A stretch of DNA of 64,000 nucleotides from Leptospira kemamanensis. Lineage in GTDB: Bacteria > Spirochaetota > Leptospiria > Leptospirales > Leptospiraceae. A program made the position numbers and the translations under genes. Under the pieces are notes generated by a model. It was not told the DNA's origin and searched no databases. It saw nothing but the letters and a program-made list of their open reading frames with translations. The DNA is taken from NCBI RefSeq assembly GCF_004769665.1, contig NZ_RQGG01000032.1:1-64000 (forward strand). Direction: 5' to 3'. Positions 54,054 through 63,842 of this stretch are shown here, piece by piece. Each line of letters opens with the position of its first letter. Position 1 is the stretch's first letter.

Positions 54054-54587
54054 TTAATTAGCAGTACTTAAATTTTCATTCTTCTGTAATAGAAAGTCGA
54101 TGTTCGCCTGACGCTCGGAAGGGGAATGAAAAACCCGTCTGGGTAAAACCAAAGCTTGTGTGTTCGAGAGATAGATATAAAGGGCTTCATTTCCCTTTGA
54201 AATTCGAGTCAATTTTTCATAGGGAATTTTTGACTCTACATTTTCAGTCACTGTCAAAATGTATGTATCTTCAAATCGAATCGTAAGTTCCGATTCCTTA
54301 AATTCCCTTCCTTCCGTATAAAATTTCTTAAAATGATTAATCAGTTTCCTTTTGCGTGTCAATCGGAGATAAACATAATATAAGATGTTAAGAAACAAAT
54401 ATACGATTGCCAAATAGTTAATTTCTTCAGGATACGAATTAAAAAACATCACAGCGGATATGGTTGATGTGATGGATAAAAAAATCTCAGGGTAATATTT
54501 CTGATACATACTACCAAATCGATTGTGATGGTGTAATGAAAATGAAGTTAAGTCTTCTAATGTTTGTATGTATCTGATTTCCTTCAT
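54054..54587 (-). CDS. YcxB-like membrane protein
   Basis: A 177-residue protein with two membrane helices (about 33-52 and 56-75) and a C-terminal soluble domain typical of YcxB-like proteins (IPYEKLTRISKGNEALYIYLSNTQALVLPRR). The C-terminal part forms a PH-like small beta domain. The function of the family is not known. No ribosome site is obvious before the ATG. Confidence 0.75.
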   Translation of the reverse strand: MKEIRYIQTLEDLTSFSLHHHNRFGSMYQKYYPEIFLSITSTISAVMFFNSYPEEINYLAIVYLFLNILYYVYLRLTRKRKLINHFKKFYTEGREFKESELTIRFEDTYILTVTENVESKIPYEKLTRISKGNEALYIYLSNTQALVLPRRVFHSPSERQANIDFLLQKNENLSTAN

Positions 54588-54630
54588 CCTAAGTCTTTTC
54601 CAATCATTTCTGTATGCCTAATCCACTCCC

Positions 54631-55533
54631 TCATGCCACTTCCCTACCCCTTGCCACTTCTAGGATAGAAAACCAATCAACTCTTGTGAGAGGAAAAGAA
54701 AAACAGTTTGCTGCCGACTCAATTCGCTTGGAATCATTGGTTCCCAAAATGGGAACAAGTCCAGCAGGGTGATTCAGAAACCAAGAATAAAGAATTTGAT
54801 CCACACTCGCTCCATACTTTTTAGCAATTTCTTGTAATTTTGTTAGAGTTTTGGACTCTAGATCTGTTTTGGGTGTAAACAGTTTTCCTCCAGCAGTTGG
54901 TGACCAGATCATAGGATGAATTCCTACTTCCATCATTTGGTCAAAGGTTCCATCAAACATAGGTTCCGTGCAAAACAAATGAAACTCTACTTGATTTGTG
55001 AAAAGTGGACGATTGTACTTAGATTGAACCATTTGGAACTGGGAAGTTGTAAAATTGGAAACGCCAAAATGTTTCACCTTTCCCTCTTGGATCAAGGATT
55101 CAAATACCTCTGCCATCTCAGATGGATCCATCAGTGGATCCGGTCTATGGATGAGCACTACATCCAAACATTCAACTTGCAGTTTCCGCAAAGAACGTTC
55201 CACTGAATATCGTATATGTTCTTTCGAAGTATTATAATGTTTTGTTGGAAATTTTGCACCTGGAACCTGAATACCACATTTTGTAATGATTTTGATTTTC
55301 TGTTTTAGATCTGGATATTTTTTTAATACGTTTCCAAATCGTTCTTCGTTTTCAAAGTCACCGTAAATGTCAGCATGATCAAAAGTATCGATCCCAAGTC
55401 CTAAACAAAAATTGATCTTTTCATAGATACGATCTTCACCAAACCCTAGTTTGTCTTCATGCAATCGCCATATTCCATAAACCAATCGAGAAATGGATAA
55501 ATTGTGTTTGGGAAAATTAATTTGTGGAACCAT
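54631..55533 (-). CDS. Aldo/keto reductase
   Basis: A 300-residue NADPH-dependent AKR with the conserved tetrad: Asp and Tyr in DHADIYGDFENEERFGNVL, Lys in IKIITKCG and His in VVLIHRPDP. The strand VKHFGVSNFTTSQF and the NADPH-binding KTLTKL near the C-terminus are typical of the YdhF-like subgroup. It begins where the flavin monooxygenase gene ends (TAATG overlap), so they share one transcript. Natural substrate unknown. Confidence 0.9.
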   Translation of the reverse strand: MVPQINFPKHNLSISRLVYGIWRLHEDKLGFGEDRIYEKINFCLGLGIDTFDHADIYGDFENEERFGNVLKKYPDLKQKIKIITKCGIQVPGAKFPTKHYNTSKEHIRYSVERSLRKLQVECLDVVLIHRPDPLMDPSEMAEVFESLIQEGKVKHFGVSNFTTSQFQMVQSKYNRPLFTNQVEFHLFCTEPMFDGTFDQMMEVGIHPMIWSPTAGGKLFTPKTDLESKTLTKLQEIAKKYGASVDQILYSWFLNHPAGLVPILGTNDSKRIESAANCFSFPLTRVDWFSILEVARGREVA

Positions 55534-56696
55534 TATTTTCTTTCTCCTGTGGTGAGAGGTGTAACGGGAATTCCTTTTGGTTTTCTTCCTTGTGCCTCTG
55601 CAAAATTTACCGTTTTTAATTGGGGTAAAACTTTATTTGCAAATAGTTTGGATTCTTCGATCAGAGGATAACCTGAAAAAATAAAAGCTCGAATCCCCAT
55701 CTGGATGTATCTTTGGATTTTTTCGTATACTTGTTCTGGTGTGCCAACAATCGCAGATCCACAACCAGACCTTGCAAGTCCAATCCCTGACCAGATCATA
55801 GGTTCAATGAATAAATCAGCATCAGCTGATTTGCGCAGCTCATCTTGACGTAAAACGCCAGCAGAGTTGGAATCAAGTGCTCTATGTTTGAGGTCATTGG
55901 CTTTTTCCATGTTGAGTTTTGATAACAAACGTTTTGCGGCGTCTTTTGCCTCCGATTCAGTATCCCTAACAATCAAATGGATTCGTAAACCAAAATCAAT
56001 TTTTCTTCCAAAACTTTTCGCTCGTAAACTTAAGTCTTTCATCGTGTCAGCGAGTCTTTCTTCTGTTTCAGGCCACATCAAAAACACATCACAAAACTCT
56101 GCACACAAAGCCCTTGCATCAGGTGAGATCCCTCCGAAGTATAATAATGGACCACCATTGGTTTGGTAGGATTTTACAGGATCTGCCGTTAAATCAAATT
56201 GATAGTGTTTCCCTTCAAACTTGATATGATCTCTTGTCCATCCTTGTTGTAAGATTTGGATCACTTCTTTAGAAATTTCGTATCTTGTTTTGGAATCCTT
56301 CACGGTTCCTGGTAAATCAGATGAAATGATATTGATATTGAGCCTACCCTTTAACATATGATCCAAGGTAGATAACGTTCTTGCAAGCATGGGAGGATGG
56401 ATTTCTCCACACCGAATCGCTGTTAGAAGAGAGATTTGTTTTGTAAACTGGGAAGCAGCTGCTGCGAATGTTAAAGTATCCTGTCCTGTTTGGTAGGAAG
56501 AAGGCAAAAGAATATTTTGGTATCCCAACTCATCTGCCGTGCGAATGATATCAGCACAATGTTCAAAACTAGAACGTAAGTTTCCATCAGGAACACCTAA
56601 AAATTCATAATCTCCATTACATAGGTCACAAAACCAGGCAACTTCTACAGAGCGGTCTTCGGATCGAATGGCGGGTGCAGGGGGGATCGGATTCAT
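55533..56696 (-). CDS. LLM-class flavin monooxygenase, SsuD-like
   Basis: A TIM-barrel flavin-dependent monooxygenase of about 387 residues, closest in pattern to alkanesulfonate monooxygenase SsuD. FMNH2-binding residues are suggested by [20 protein letters not shown] and [17 protein letters not shown]. The ATG at 56696 (MNPIPPAP) is preferred over the upstream start at 56723. It precedes an aldo/keto reductase gene. It may release sulfite from organosulfonates, but no ssuABC transporter is seen. Confidence 0.85.
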   Translation of the reverse strand: MNPIPPAPAIRSEDRSVEVAWFCDLCNGDYEFLGVPDGNLRSSFEHCADIIRTADELGYQNILLPSSYQTGQDTLTFAAAASQFTKQISLLTAIRCGEIHPPMLARTLSTLDHMLKGRLNINIISSDLPGTVKDSKTRYEISKEVIQILQQGWTRDHIKFEGKHYQFDLTADPVKSYQTNGGPLLYFGGISPDARALCAEFCDVFLMWPETEERLADTMKDLSLRAKSFGRKIDFGLRIHLIVRDTESEAKDAAKRLLSKLNMEKANDLKHRALDSNSAGVLRQDELRKSADADLFIEPMIWSGIGLARSGCGSAIVGTPEQVYEKIQRYIQMGIRAFIFSGYPLIEESKLFANKVLPQLKTVNFAEAQGRKPKGIPVTPLTTGERK

Positions 56697-56808
56697 TGTT
56701 GCCAATGGAAACGGAGATACCAAGAAACGACAAGAGGGATTTCAAAAAATCTATCGCTTGCTTTATTTTTAGAAAAAATCTAGTCTGACGATTCCATTCC
56801 CTCTATTC

Positions 56809-58650
56809 ATGATCACTACGATTGATATCCTATTCTTTGGGTTCACTTTCCTACTCGTCCTCGGAATCGGTATGTATGCCGGTAGAAAAGAATCTTCTTC
56901 TAAGGACTATTTTTTAGGGGGACGTAGCCTTCCCTGGTGGGGTATAGCAGGATCGCTCTTTGGCACAAATATTTCTGCCAACCATTTAGTAGGGATGCTC
57001 GGTATAGGATTTTCCGTTGGATTTGCTCAAAGCCATTATGAATTTGGATCCATCCCTGCGATCGTACTTTTGGCCTTTGTATTTTTACCTCTCTTTCGAA
57101 GAAAAAAGTTTTTTACTCTCTCTCAATTTTTACAGGAAAAATTTGGAAAAGAAACAGGAAGGATTTATTCTGCAATCTCTCTCATCCTCATCACCATCCA
57201 ACTGACAGGAGCTTTGTACATTGGAGCTCGCAGTTTTTTACCTTTTATAAAAAACCTTGGATTCAATATCACTTATACGGAACTAGTGATTTGGATTGCC
57301 TTTACTTCTACCATCTACACATGGTTTGGTGGATTAAAATCCGTTGTATATACCGATGTGATCCAAACGTTTTTGATTTTAGCATCTGGGATTGTCCTAG
57401 CATACTTATCCATTACTAGACCAGAAGTGGGTGGTCTTTTGGAACTCCTATCAAAAGAAGAAACAAGAATCGAAGGACTGAGCAAAATGAATTTATATTT
57501 ACCACCAAACCATCCAACTCTTCCCTGGACGGGTGCTCTTAGTGGATTATTTTTACTTCATACCTTTTATTGGAACACAAACCAATATGTAGTACAACGA
57601 ACATTAGGTGGAAAATCATTAAGAGAAGCAAGATTTGGAATTTTGGTGGGAGGACTTTTGAAACTCACAGTTCCTTTTTTCTCCATCTTAACGGGAGTCG
57701 CTGCCTATCAAATTTGGTCTTCCCTCGGAGAAACAGCAAATATTGCACCCGATGAAGCCTTTTCCAAATTAGTTGTGTTAGTTGTGCCAGTAGGATATGG
57801 ACTCATAGGTGTCATCCTTGCGGGTCTACTCGGTGCCATTTTCTCAAGTATTGATTCCATGTTACACTCTGCTGCGACCTTATTTACAATTGATTTTTAT
57901 AAACCGTTTATTGAGAAGAAAGGTAAAACTCTTTCTGATCAAAATGAAATGAAATCGGGGAGAATCTTTCTTTTGTTTTTTTCCATTTTGGTCACTGGTT
58001 TTGCCATTCTACTCATCGACCCCAATTCCAAAAAAAACTTCTTTATCGAGTTATCAAATCAAAGTTCCCATTTTACACCCGCACTTCTAGTTGTCTTTCT
58101 GTTAGGCATTTTCAACAGAAAAGTGAGTACAAGGATGATTTGTGGAACCATTCTTCTAACACCCATCGTTTCTCTTGTTAGTCCCTATTTATATTCAGAG
58201 TTTGCCCCCAATTTCATCAAACTGACATTTGGCGAAGAATTGAATTTTTTACACCGTGTATTTCTCATCTTCCATTTTGCACTTTTTATATTACTTGGAA
58301 CAACATTCTTAGAAAATCGAAAGAAAACAAATGGGGACAAAGATGTCATCCCCACACAAACAAAATCCCCGTTTTTTAGTTCCCAAAATCAAATTTGGAT
58401 CCGGAACAGAAACGGGTTTACCATTTTTACTCTTCTCTTTTTTCTTTTGATTTTTTTTCGAGTTCAATTTCCAAATGGGAAACTGATACTCGCAATCCTT
58501 GGATTCTTTCTGTTTTTCCTATTTTCTTGTTTATTGACCTATCAAAAGAAATCACCGAATCAATCTTTTGTTTCCTTATTTCGCAAACGTGATGAATGGT
58601 TGTATGGAATTTTACTCGGACTTACCTTTTTCTTTTATTTATGGTTTTAA
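56809..58650 (+). CDS. Sodium/solute symporter (SSS family)
   Basis: A 613-residue membrane protein with about 14 to 15 helices. SSS signatures include DYFLGGRSLPWWGIAGSLFG, WFGGLKSVVYTDVIQTF and AALFSSIDSMLHSAATLFTIDFY (written GAIFSSIDSMLHS). The pattern is of the SglT/galactose type, so sodium-coupled sugar or related solute uptake is likely. The last ~120 residues add a hydrophobic extension with two more helices. It is a single gene, divergent from the SsuD-like operon. Confidence 0.9.
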   Translation: MITTIDILFFGFTFLLVLGIGMYAGRKESSSKDYFLGGRSLPWWGIAGSLFGTNISANHLVGMLGIGFSVGFAQSHYEFGSIPAIVLLAFVFLPLFRRKKFFTLSQFLQEKFGKETGRIYSAISLILITIQLTGALYIGARSFLPFIKNLGFNITYTELVIWIAFTSTIYTWFGGLKSVVYTDVIQTFLILASGIVLAYLSITRPEVGGLLELLSKEETRIEGLSKMNLYLPPNHPTLPWTGALSGLFLLHTFYWNTNQYVVQRTLGGKSLREARFGILVGGLLKLTVPFFSILTGVAAYQIWSSLGETANIAPDEAFSKLVVLVVPVGYGLIGVILAGLLGAIFSSIDSMLHSAATLFTIDFYKPFIEKKGKTLSDQNEMKSGRIFLLFFSILVTGFAILLIDPNSKKNFFIELSNQSSHFTPALLVVFLLGIFNRKVSTRMICGTILLTPIVSLVSPYLYSEFAPNFIKLTFGEELNFLHRVFLIFHFALFILLGTTFLENRKKTNGDKDVIPTQTKSPFFSSQNQIWIRNRNGFTIFTLLFFLLIFFRVQFPNGKLILAILGFFLFFLFSCLLTYQKKSPNQSFVSLFRKRDEWLYGILLGLTFFFYLWF

Positions 58651-58743
58651 CAAAATTCAGTTTTGACCTAACAAAGGTAATAGGAAAGAGATTGTCATTT
58701 TTTTTAGTAGATGTAACTTTAGTGTAAGAGTTCTTTTTCCCCA

Positions 58744-59499
58744 ATGTTTGTATTTGAAAAAGCCAATCATAAATATCGATTCCCAATCATCTCATTATGT
58801 TTGATTTTTCTCACTCTTTGCACATTATCCATTGATCAAATAGATTCTTATGCTTTCACACCAAAAAAGGAATTTGGAATCAGTTTCATTGCTTCCTTCT
58901 TGTTTAATACATCTTTTGTCGAGTGGACAACCAATGCGATTTATCTGTATATGTTTGCCGACAATGTGGAAGATGTTGTAGGCCACTTCAATTTTTTCTT
59001 TTTGTTTTTCTTCTTTGGAGTACTTGCAAACTTAACTTATTTTCTCTTTCATATCAATTCGATCACACCTGTTGTTGGTACATCTGGAGTTGTTTCTGGA
59101 TTCTTAGGAATGTATTTTGTTTTTTTCCCGAATGTAAAAAGTACCATGGTCTTTGAAAAAGTTGCCTTTCGAGACGTACCCATATTTATTAGTTTGAGTA
59201 TTTGGATTTTGGTCCAAACCTATCTGTATCTAGTGGAACTACATTCCAATGTCCAAAGCACCTATGCTGGACAAGTGGTTACATTTCTAACAGGTGTGGT
59301 GATCGCCCAAATTTTAATAAAAAACCATTTTTTGGACAGGTTAGAACATAACCTACGGTTGACTACCTTCCAAAACAAAGTCGTCCTTTGTCCTTCTTGC
59401 AACCAACCTATTCCCGCAGAAAAATATGGAAGGTTCCATTGCACCAAGTGCCAAACCAATTTTTTCTTTGACCGAAAAGGAAAAAAATTTCTACCGTAA
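58744..59499 (+). CDS. Rhomboid-like protein lacking catalytic His, with C-terminal zinc ribbon
   Basis: A 251-residue protein with about six membrane helices, related to rhomboid intramembrane proteases: FADNVEDVVGHFNFF matches the helix-2/loop signature, and VGTSGVVSGFLG is the nucleophile region (Ser114). However the helix-6 His is replaced by Gln177 (AGQVVTFLTG), and the helix-2 His site is Glu60, so peptidase activity is doubtful. The last 45 residues form a zinc ribbon: CPSC (216/219) and CTKC (233/236). That fusion is unusual. It could bind clients or other proteins without cutting them. Confidence 0.75.
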   Translation: MFVFEKANHKYRFPIISLCLIFLTLCTLSIDQIDSYAFTPKKEFGISFIASFLFNTSFVEWTTNAIYLYMFADNVEDVVGHFNFFFLFFFFGVLANLTYFLFHINSITPVVGTSGVVSGFLGMYFVFFPNVKSTMVFEKVAFRDVPIFISLSIWILVQTYLYLVELHSNVQSTYAGQVVTFLTGVVIAQILIKNHFLDRLEHNLRLTTFQNKVVLCPSCNQPIPAEKYGRFHCTKCQTNFFFDRKGKKFLP

Positions 59500-59614
59500 A
59501 CTCAAATCACAAATCCTGTTCTCCATTGAAAATCACATTGTCTTTATTTTTTCAATCGACAATTGAATTTCCCTTCGATAGACTTCTCCCTACCCAAACT
59601 TCGGAGAAATACAA

Positions 59615-60454
59615 ATGAAACCATTTTTGCTGTTACTGTTTTTTTCATTTTATCCCTTATTACCAATTTTCTCGGAAGTGAAACCAGTTCCGCCTGGTTC
59701 ACCTAAGGAAGGTTACTTTATCATAACTTATAAAAACTATTCCGTAAATTTGGAAATTGATGTCAATGGATACTCAGTTCGCAATGGATTTTCAAACGAA
59801 GACTCTTCTGGGCAAGCCGATGTCAATTATTGGATCATTCCAGGAACCAACGAAATCAATATTCGATTGTCAGAACGAAAATCCTCCAAAAAAAACAAAT
59901 CCAGTTTTCCCAAAGAAGCAGAAGTAAAATTGATTTTAGGACAGAAAGGTCAATTCCCAGATGAAGGAGTTTTATTACATCATTTCCAATGGGACGAAAC
60001 CAACTCGGCGAAGTTAGGTGAGTGGCAAAAAATTTCCTTTGAGCCAGCATTCATCCCACCAAGCCAATTGTGGCAAGAGGCAGAAACTCTCACACTGAAT
60101 TCTGAATTAGAAACCTCGGTATTACCGTTTCTGAAAGATTTTACAAAACTTCTCAACACAAAAGATGCCAATCAAATTCTGAAAGCAACTGAGTATCGCG
60201 CGAAAGACACATCGGAAGTGCGATACTATCCCTATAACGAAGCGGACGAATTAAAATCCATACAAGGAATGACAAAGGCAATTGGGTCTACATGGAAATT
60301 GAATCCGAAACAGTGGAAACTCAAGTTACTTTGTAAAAATCAAATCTTGGAGGTCGCAGACCAAAAAGGAGAACCAGTGATCACTTCGAAAAAAGGAGCT
60401 GCCATTCCGATATATCTCAGCCGGATCGGGGGCAAATGGGTGATTGTTCGTTAA
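59615..60454 (+). CDS. Exported hypothetical protein
   Basis: A 279-residue precursor with an N-terminal signal peptide (MKPFLLLLFFSFYPLLPIFS). The mature part is predicted all-beta near the start and mixed near the end. No domain name comes to mind. GGAG lies about 9 nt before the ATG. It looks Leptospira-specific. Single gene, with about 115 nt upstream free of features. Confidence 0.7.
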   Translation: MKPFLLLLFFSFYPLLPIFSEVKPVPPGSPKEGYFIITYKNYSVNLEIDVNGYSVRNGFSNEDSSGQADVNYWIIPGTNEINIRLSERKSSKKNKSSFPKEAEVKLILGQKGQFPDEGVLLHHFQWDETNSAKLGEWQKISFEPAFIPPSQLWQEAETLTLNSELETSVLPFLKDFTKLLNTKDANQILKATEYRAKDTSEVRYYPYNEADELKSIQGMTKAIGSTWKLNPKQWKLKLLCKNQILEVADQKGEPVITSKKGAAIPIYLSRIGGKWVIVR

Positions 60455-60572
60455 AAAAATCAGAGACAAACTAATCTGATGATGGAGACACAAATCCATC
60501 TAATCAATGCTAAACTAGGTATGCGAATGATGGAAGATTCAGAGTTTCTTTAGGTTCTATTTGTTTTGATAT

Positions 60573-61850
60573 TTAATGAAATCGACTTTGCGTTTTCTTT
60601 TCCGAAATCGCAAATATTTTTTTGGGAGCACTGATTCCTTTGAGTTTGTGTTCCCCTAATTCTTCCCAACGAACAGGAATTTGTTTGGCTAAACTTTCGG
60701 AAGCAAGCACAGCCTTACCTAGTTCACCACACATACCAGCAATCCGACTCGAGAGATTCACTGCTTCTCCAATCACTGTAAAATCCAAACGGTCCAAAGA
60801 CCCAATATTACCATATAAAATTTCACCAGAATGAAGACCTACACCGTGATGAATCGAAATTTTACCTTCGGATTCTCTCTTTTGATTTAATGTATGAAGT
60901 TCTTCACCTAATTTACGTATAGCGAGAAGCACCTTTTTTCCGATCACTCGTTTGTTTTTTTCATGATATGGAAACACGGCAAGAATTCCATCTCCCAAAA
61001 GTTTCAAAACTTCTCCACCATAGGCTTCAATTTGAGGGATAGCGACTCCAAAATAGTCATTTAACAATTGTATTACTTCTGTTGGTGATAGTTTTTCACT
61101 GATCCCTGAATAATTCCTGATGTCGGAAAACCAAATCACTGATTGGATATTGTCCAACTCACCTAAATAAATTTTACCCGAATAAACTGTGGAACCTGTC
61201 CGTTTTCCTAAATAGATACTTAACAAGGATTCGGTGAGTTCGGATTGAATAAAAGTCCACCACTTCAGTGCGATTAAGTTTAAAGATTTTGTTAAAAAAT
61301 CTAATTCTGTTTTATCAAATCCAAATGGTTTATTGGTTAATAAACTTAAAAAAGCATAACTATTTCCTTTCTGGATCACTGGCACCGCCAAGTAACCAGT
61401 TGCCCCAGATGGAGCTAACTCTTCTAAAATGGGATAAGGGAATGGTCCCGTATCACCTTCCACGAATTGGTAATAATACGTTTTTTTGGCAGTTAATACA
61501 TATTGGATGGGACTTGCTGTAAATTGAGCCGACTGAATGGAACCTAACCGAAATTTGGTGACCCTTACAAAAGAATCTGGAAACTCATAAAACTTACTGG
61601 AATGGAATAAGGAATTCACTTGGACATCAAAAACTTCTTTTTGGTGATTGGGCGCCCAAAGGTAAGCCAATGTTTCCACTTGTGGGTGTAATGTCCTTGT
61701 TCCCATATTCCCACGCATGATCTGAAGGCCTAATGTTTGTAAGTATTGAATATAAGTATGAAATAAAACAGCGGGAGAGTCTATTTTTGGCATCTCCACA
61801 AGATACCAATCCATAAACGTATCGAGTAAAGATTTGGGAATAGGTTCCAT
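60573..61850 (-). CDS. Class III adenylate cyclase with GAF-like sensor
   Basis: A 425-residue cyclase. The N-terminal ~240 residues look like a GAF sensor; the C-terminal ~180 residues are a class III catalytic domain. Both metal-binding aspartates are present (FSDIRNYS and LGDGILAVFP). LDFTVIGEAVNLSSRI supplies the substrate-specifying Asp and the Asn/Arg pair, favouring ATP. The frame continues to a GTG at 61910 with a signal-like stretch, but that codon lies in the terminator of the upstream gene, so I start at the ATG at 61850. Ligand unknown. Confidence 0.85.
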   Translation of the reverse strand: MEPIPKSLLDTFMDWYLVEMPKIDSPAVLFHTYIQYLQTLGLQIMRGNMGTRTLHPQVETLAYLWAPNHQKEVFDVQVNSLFHSSKFYEFPDSFVRVTKFRLGSIQSAQFTASPIQYVLTAKKTYYYQFVEGDTGPFPYPILEELAPSGATGYLAVPVIQKGNSYAFLSLLTNKPFGFDKTELDFLTKSLNLIALKWWTFIQSELTESLLSIYLGKRTGSTVYSGKIYLGELDNIQSVIWFSDIRNYSGISEKLSPTEVIQLLNDYFGVAIPQIEAYGGEVLKLLGDGILAVFPYHEKNKRVIGKKVLLAIRKLGEELHTLNQKRESEGKISIHHGVGLHSGEILYGNIGSLDRLDFTVIGEAVNLSSRIAGMCGELGKAVLASESLAKQIPVRWEELGEHKLKGISAPKKIFAISEKKTQSRFH

Positions 61851-61907
61851 GGAATGTTTATTGGATAGAGAAAAGAAAAGAAGGCAAGAAAATAAAGAAA
61901 GGAAAAT

Positions 61908-61930
61908 CACCCTGCCAAAAGACAGGGTGA
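61908..61930 (-). terminator. Terminator after icd
   Basis: On the minus strand CACCCTG pairs with CAGGGTG (loop 9 nt), then TTTTCCTTTCTTTATTTT. It follows the icd stop by 10 nt and argues against a cyclase start inside it. Confidence 0.7.
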
Positions 61931-61940
61931 AAAGAAGATG

Positions 61941-63152
61941 TTATTTGAGTTTGGCATCCAAACGTTTTTGTACTGCGTCCATAAATTGGAACGTATCCAA
62001 TTCTGTTTTTTTAGCAGCAGTGGAAAGAGAAAGTAGATCTTTTGTCATATCTCCTCCTTCAATCGTTTCGATGATCGCTTCTTCTAATTTTTGAGCAAAA
62101 TTCACTACATCAGGAGTCCCGTCGAGTTCCCCACGTTTTGCAAGAGCACCTGTCCAAGCAAAAATCGATGCTACTGAGTTTGTAGAAGTTGTTTCCCCTT
62201 TTTGGTACTTACGGTAGTGACGAGTCACAGTTCCGTGAGCAGCTTCGTATTCATACTTTCCATCTGGAGAAACAAGAACAGAAGTCATAAGACCAAGAGA
62301 TCCAAAACCAGAAGCAACCATATCACTCATCACGTCACCATCGTAGTTCATGAGAGCCCAAAGTTGTCCACCTTCGTTTTTCATGATTTGCGCAACCGCA
62401 TCATCAATGAGGTAGTAACTGTAAGTGATACCAGCTGCTTTCATAGCGGCTTCTTGTTCTTTTGCCATGTTATCAAAGATATCACGGAAACGAGCATGGT
62501 ATTTTTTAGAAATGGTATCTTTCGTTGCAAACCAGATACTGATTTTTTCAGATAATGCATAAGTGAAACATGCCTTTGCAAAAGACTTGATCGACTCATC
62601 TAAGTTATGCATAGCAAGTGCAACACCAGCACCTTTAAATTCATTTACGAGAAGTCTTTGTTTTTCTTTTCCTGAAGCATCTGTATAAACGAGTTCTACT
62701 TTTCCTGGACCATCTACAAGAATCTCTACGTCACGATAGATGTCACCATATGCATGGCGACCAATTGCAATTGGTTTTTTCCAAGAATTGACTGCCGCAG
62801 GAATGTTTTTGATGATGATAGGTTTACGGAAAACAGTTCCATCAAGAATAGCACGGATGGTTCCGTTAGGTGATTTCCATTCTTGTTTTAAATTGTATTC
62901 TTTGACTCGGTCAGCGTTGGGAGTGATGGTTGCACATTTTACACCCACACCGTGTTTTTTGATCGCATTAGCAGAATCAACAGTCACTTGGTCATCCGTT
63001 TTATCACGATATTCAACACCGAGATCATAATACTCTAATGTAATATCTAAGTAAGGGTGGATGAAACGATCCTTAATTTCTTTCCAGATGATTCTTGTCA
63101 TTTCATCGCCGTCTAACTCAACTAACGGTGTTTTTACTTTAATTTTTCCCAT
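61941..63152 (-). CDS. icd: NADP-dependent isocitrate dehydrogenase
   Basis: A 403-residue dimeric IDH of the eukaryotic/type II group: [19 protein letters not shown] at the N-terminus, [31 protein letters not shown] and [14 protein letters not shown] are characteristic, and the NADP site [19 protein letters not shown] follows. It converts isocitrate to 2-oxoglutarate with NADPH production in the TCA cycle. AGGAG precedes the ATG. Spacing to the DinB-like gene upstream is about 45 nt. Confidence 0.95.
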   Translation of the reverse strand: MGKIKVKTPLVELDGDEMTRIIWKEIKDRFIHPYLDITLEYYDLGVEYRDKTDDQVTVDSANAIKKHGVGVKCATITPNADRVKEYNLKQEWKSPNGTIRAILDGTVFRKPIIIKNIPAAVNSWKKPIAIGRHAYGDIYRDVEILVDGPGKVELVYTDASGKEKQRLLVNEFKGAGVALAMHNLDESIKSFAKACFTYALSEKISIWFATKDTISKKYHARFRDIFDNMAKEQEAAMKAAGITYSYYLIDDAVAQIMKNEGGQLWALMNYDGDVMSDMVASGFGSLGLMTSVLVSPDGKYEYEAAHGTVTRHYRKYQKGETTSTNSVASIFAWTGALAKRGELDGTPDVVNFAQKLEEAIIETIEGGDMTKDLLSLSTAAKKTELDTFQFMDAVQKRLDAKLK

Positions 63153-63197
63153 TGATTTCTCCTAAACTCATACAATTTTAATTCAAATATATAAGAC

Positions 63198-63764
63198 TTA
63201 ATTTGGACTTTCCATATAACGATTCCAAATGTAATGACAGAACTCTGTCGAATTATTGATCGCTCCTGAAATGGTATGAATTCCAGTGAGGGATGTATAT
63301 CTTTTTCTATAAGCGTCTGTTTCCGAAATTTGAGAAAGTTTCTCCTCCAGTTGGAGTAAAACCTCTTTCCAAGATTCACAGTATTCGCTTACGAGAGGAT
63401 CGGTTGCTTTGATTTTTAATTCTTTTGCTTCTGAGATATGGATTTCCCAAAAATGCGCGGGGAACGCCGGAGGTGTATAACGGTCCCGAATCGATTCCAA
63501 ATCTTTTTCAATTTCTTGGTCCTTGAAACTATGGAAAAAGAAAAAACTACTGAGTTTGAGTGAGATGGGTAAATAAAAACGAAATGTTTTATCATAGGAA
63601 ACCATTTGTTGCAAAACCCATTGGGGGGATTTTCCGGTTTTCCCTTTTCCTGGGAAGGTTTTGGCATCTAAACTGGCCAATTCATCAAAACAGTATTGAG
63701 CAAAACGAAGTTTCTCTTTCCAAAATATTTCTAAGATCTCCGTGACCATGTCTGTTTCGTTCAT
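63198..63764 (-). CDS. DinB-like hypothetical protein
   Basis: About 188 residues from the ATG at 63764 (MNETDMV); the frame opens at 63815 without a ribosome site. A helical protein that may be a distant DinB/YfiT relative (four-helix bundle), but no metal histidine triad is seen clearly. It ends with WNRYMESPN. It lies upstream of icd on the same strand. Function unknown. Confidence 0.55.
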   Translation of the reverse strand: MNETDMVTEILEIFWKEKLRFAQYCFDELASLDAKTFPGKGKTGKSPQWVLQQMVSYDKTFRFYLPISLKLSSFFFFHSFKDQEIEKDLESIRDRYTPPAFPAHFWEIHISEAKELKIKATDPLVSEYCESWKEVLLQLEEKLSQISETDAYRKRYTSLTGIHTISGAINNSTEFCHYIWNRYMESPN

Positions 63765-63842
63765 CCTGGATAGGGGAAAGTATTTTTCAAGTGAGAATCC
63801 TTTTTTGAGAACCAAGTGCTCGCTGGAACGACCTCCCCTAAT

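Noticed and set aside
61850..61910. Longer start of the adenylate cyclase (GTG at 61910)
   Set aside because: That codon is inside the icd terminator stem, so the mRNA would be cut before it could be used reliably.
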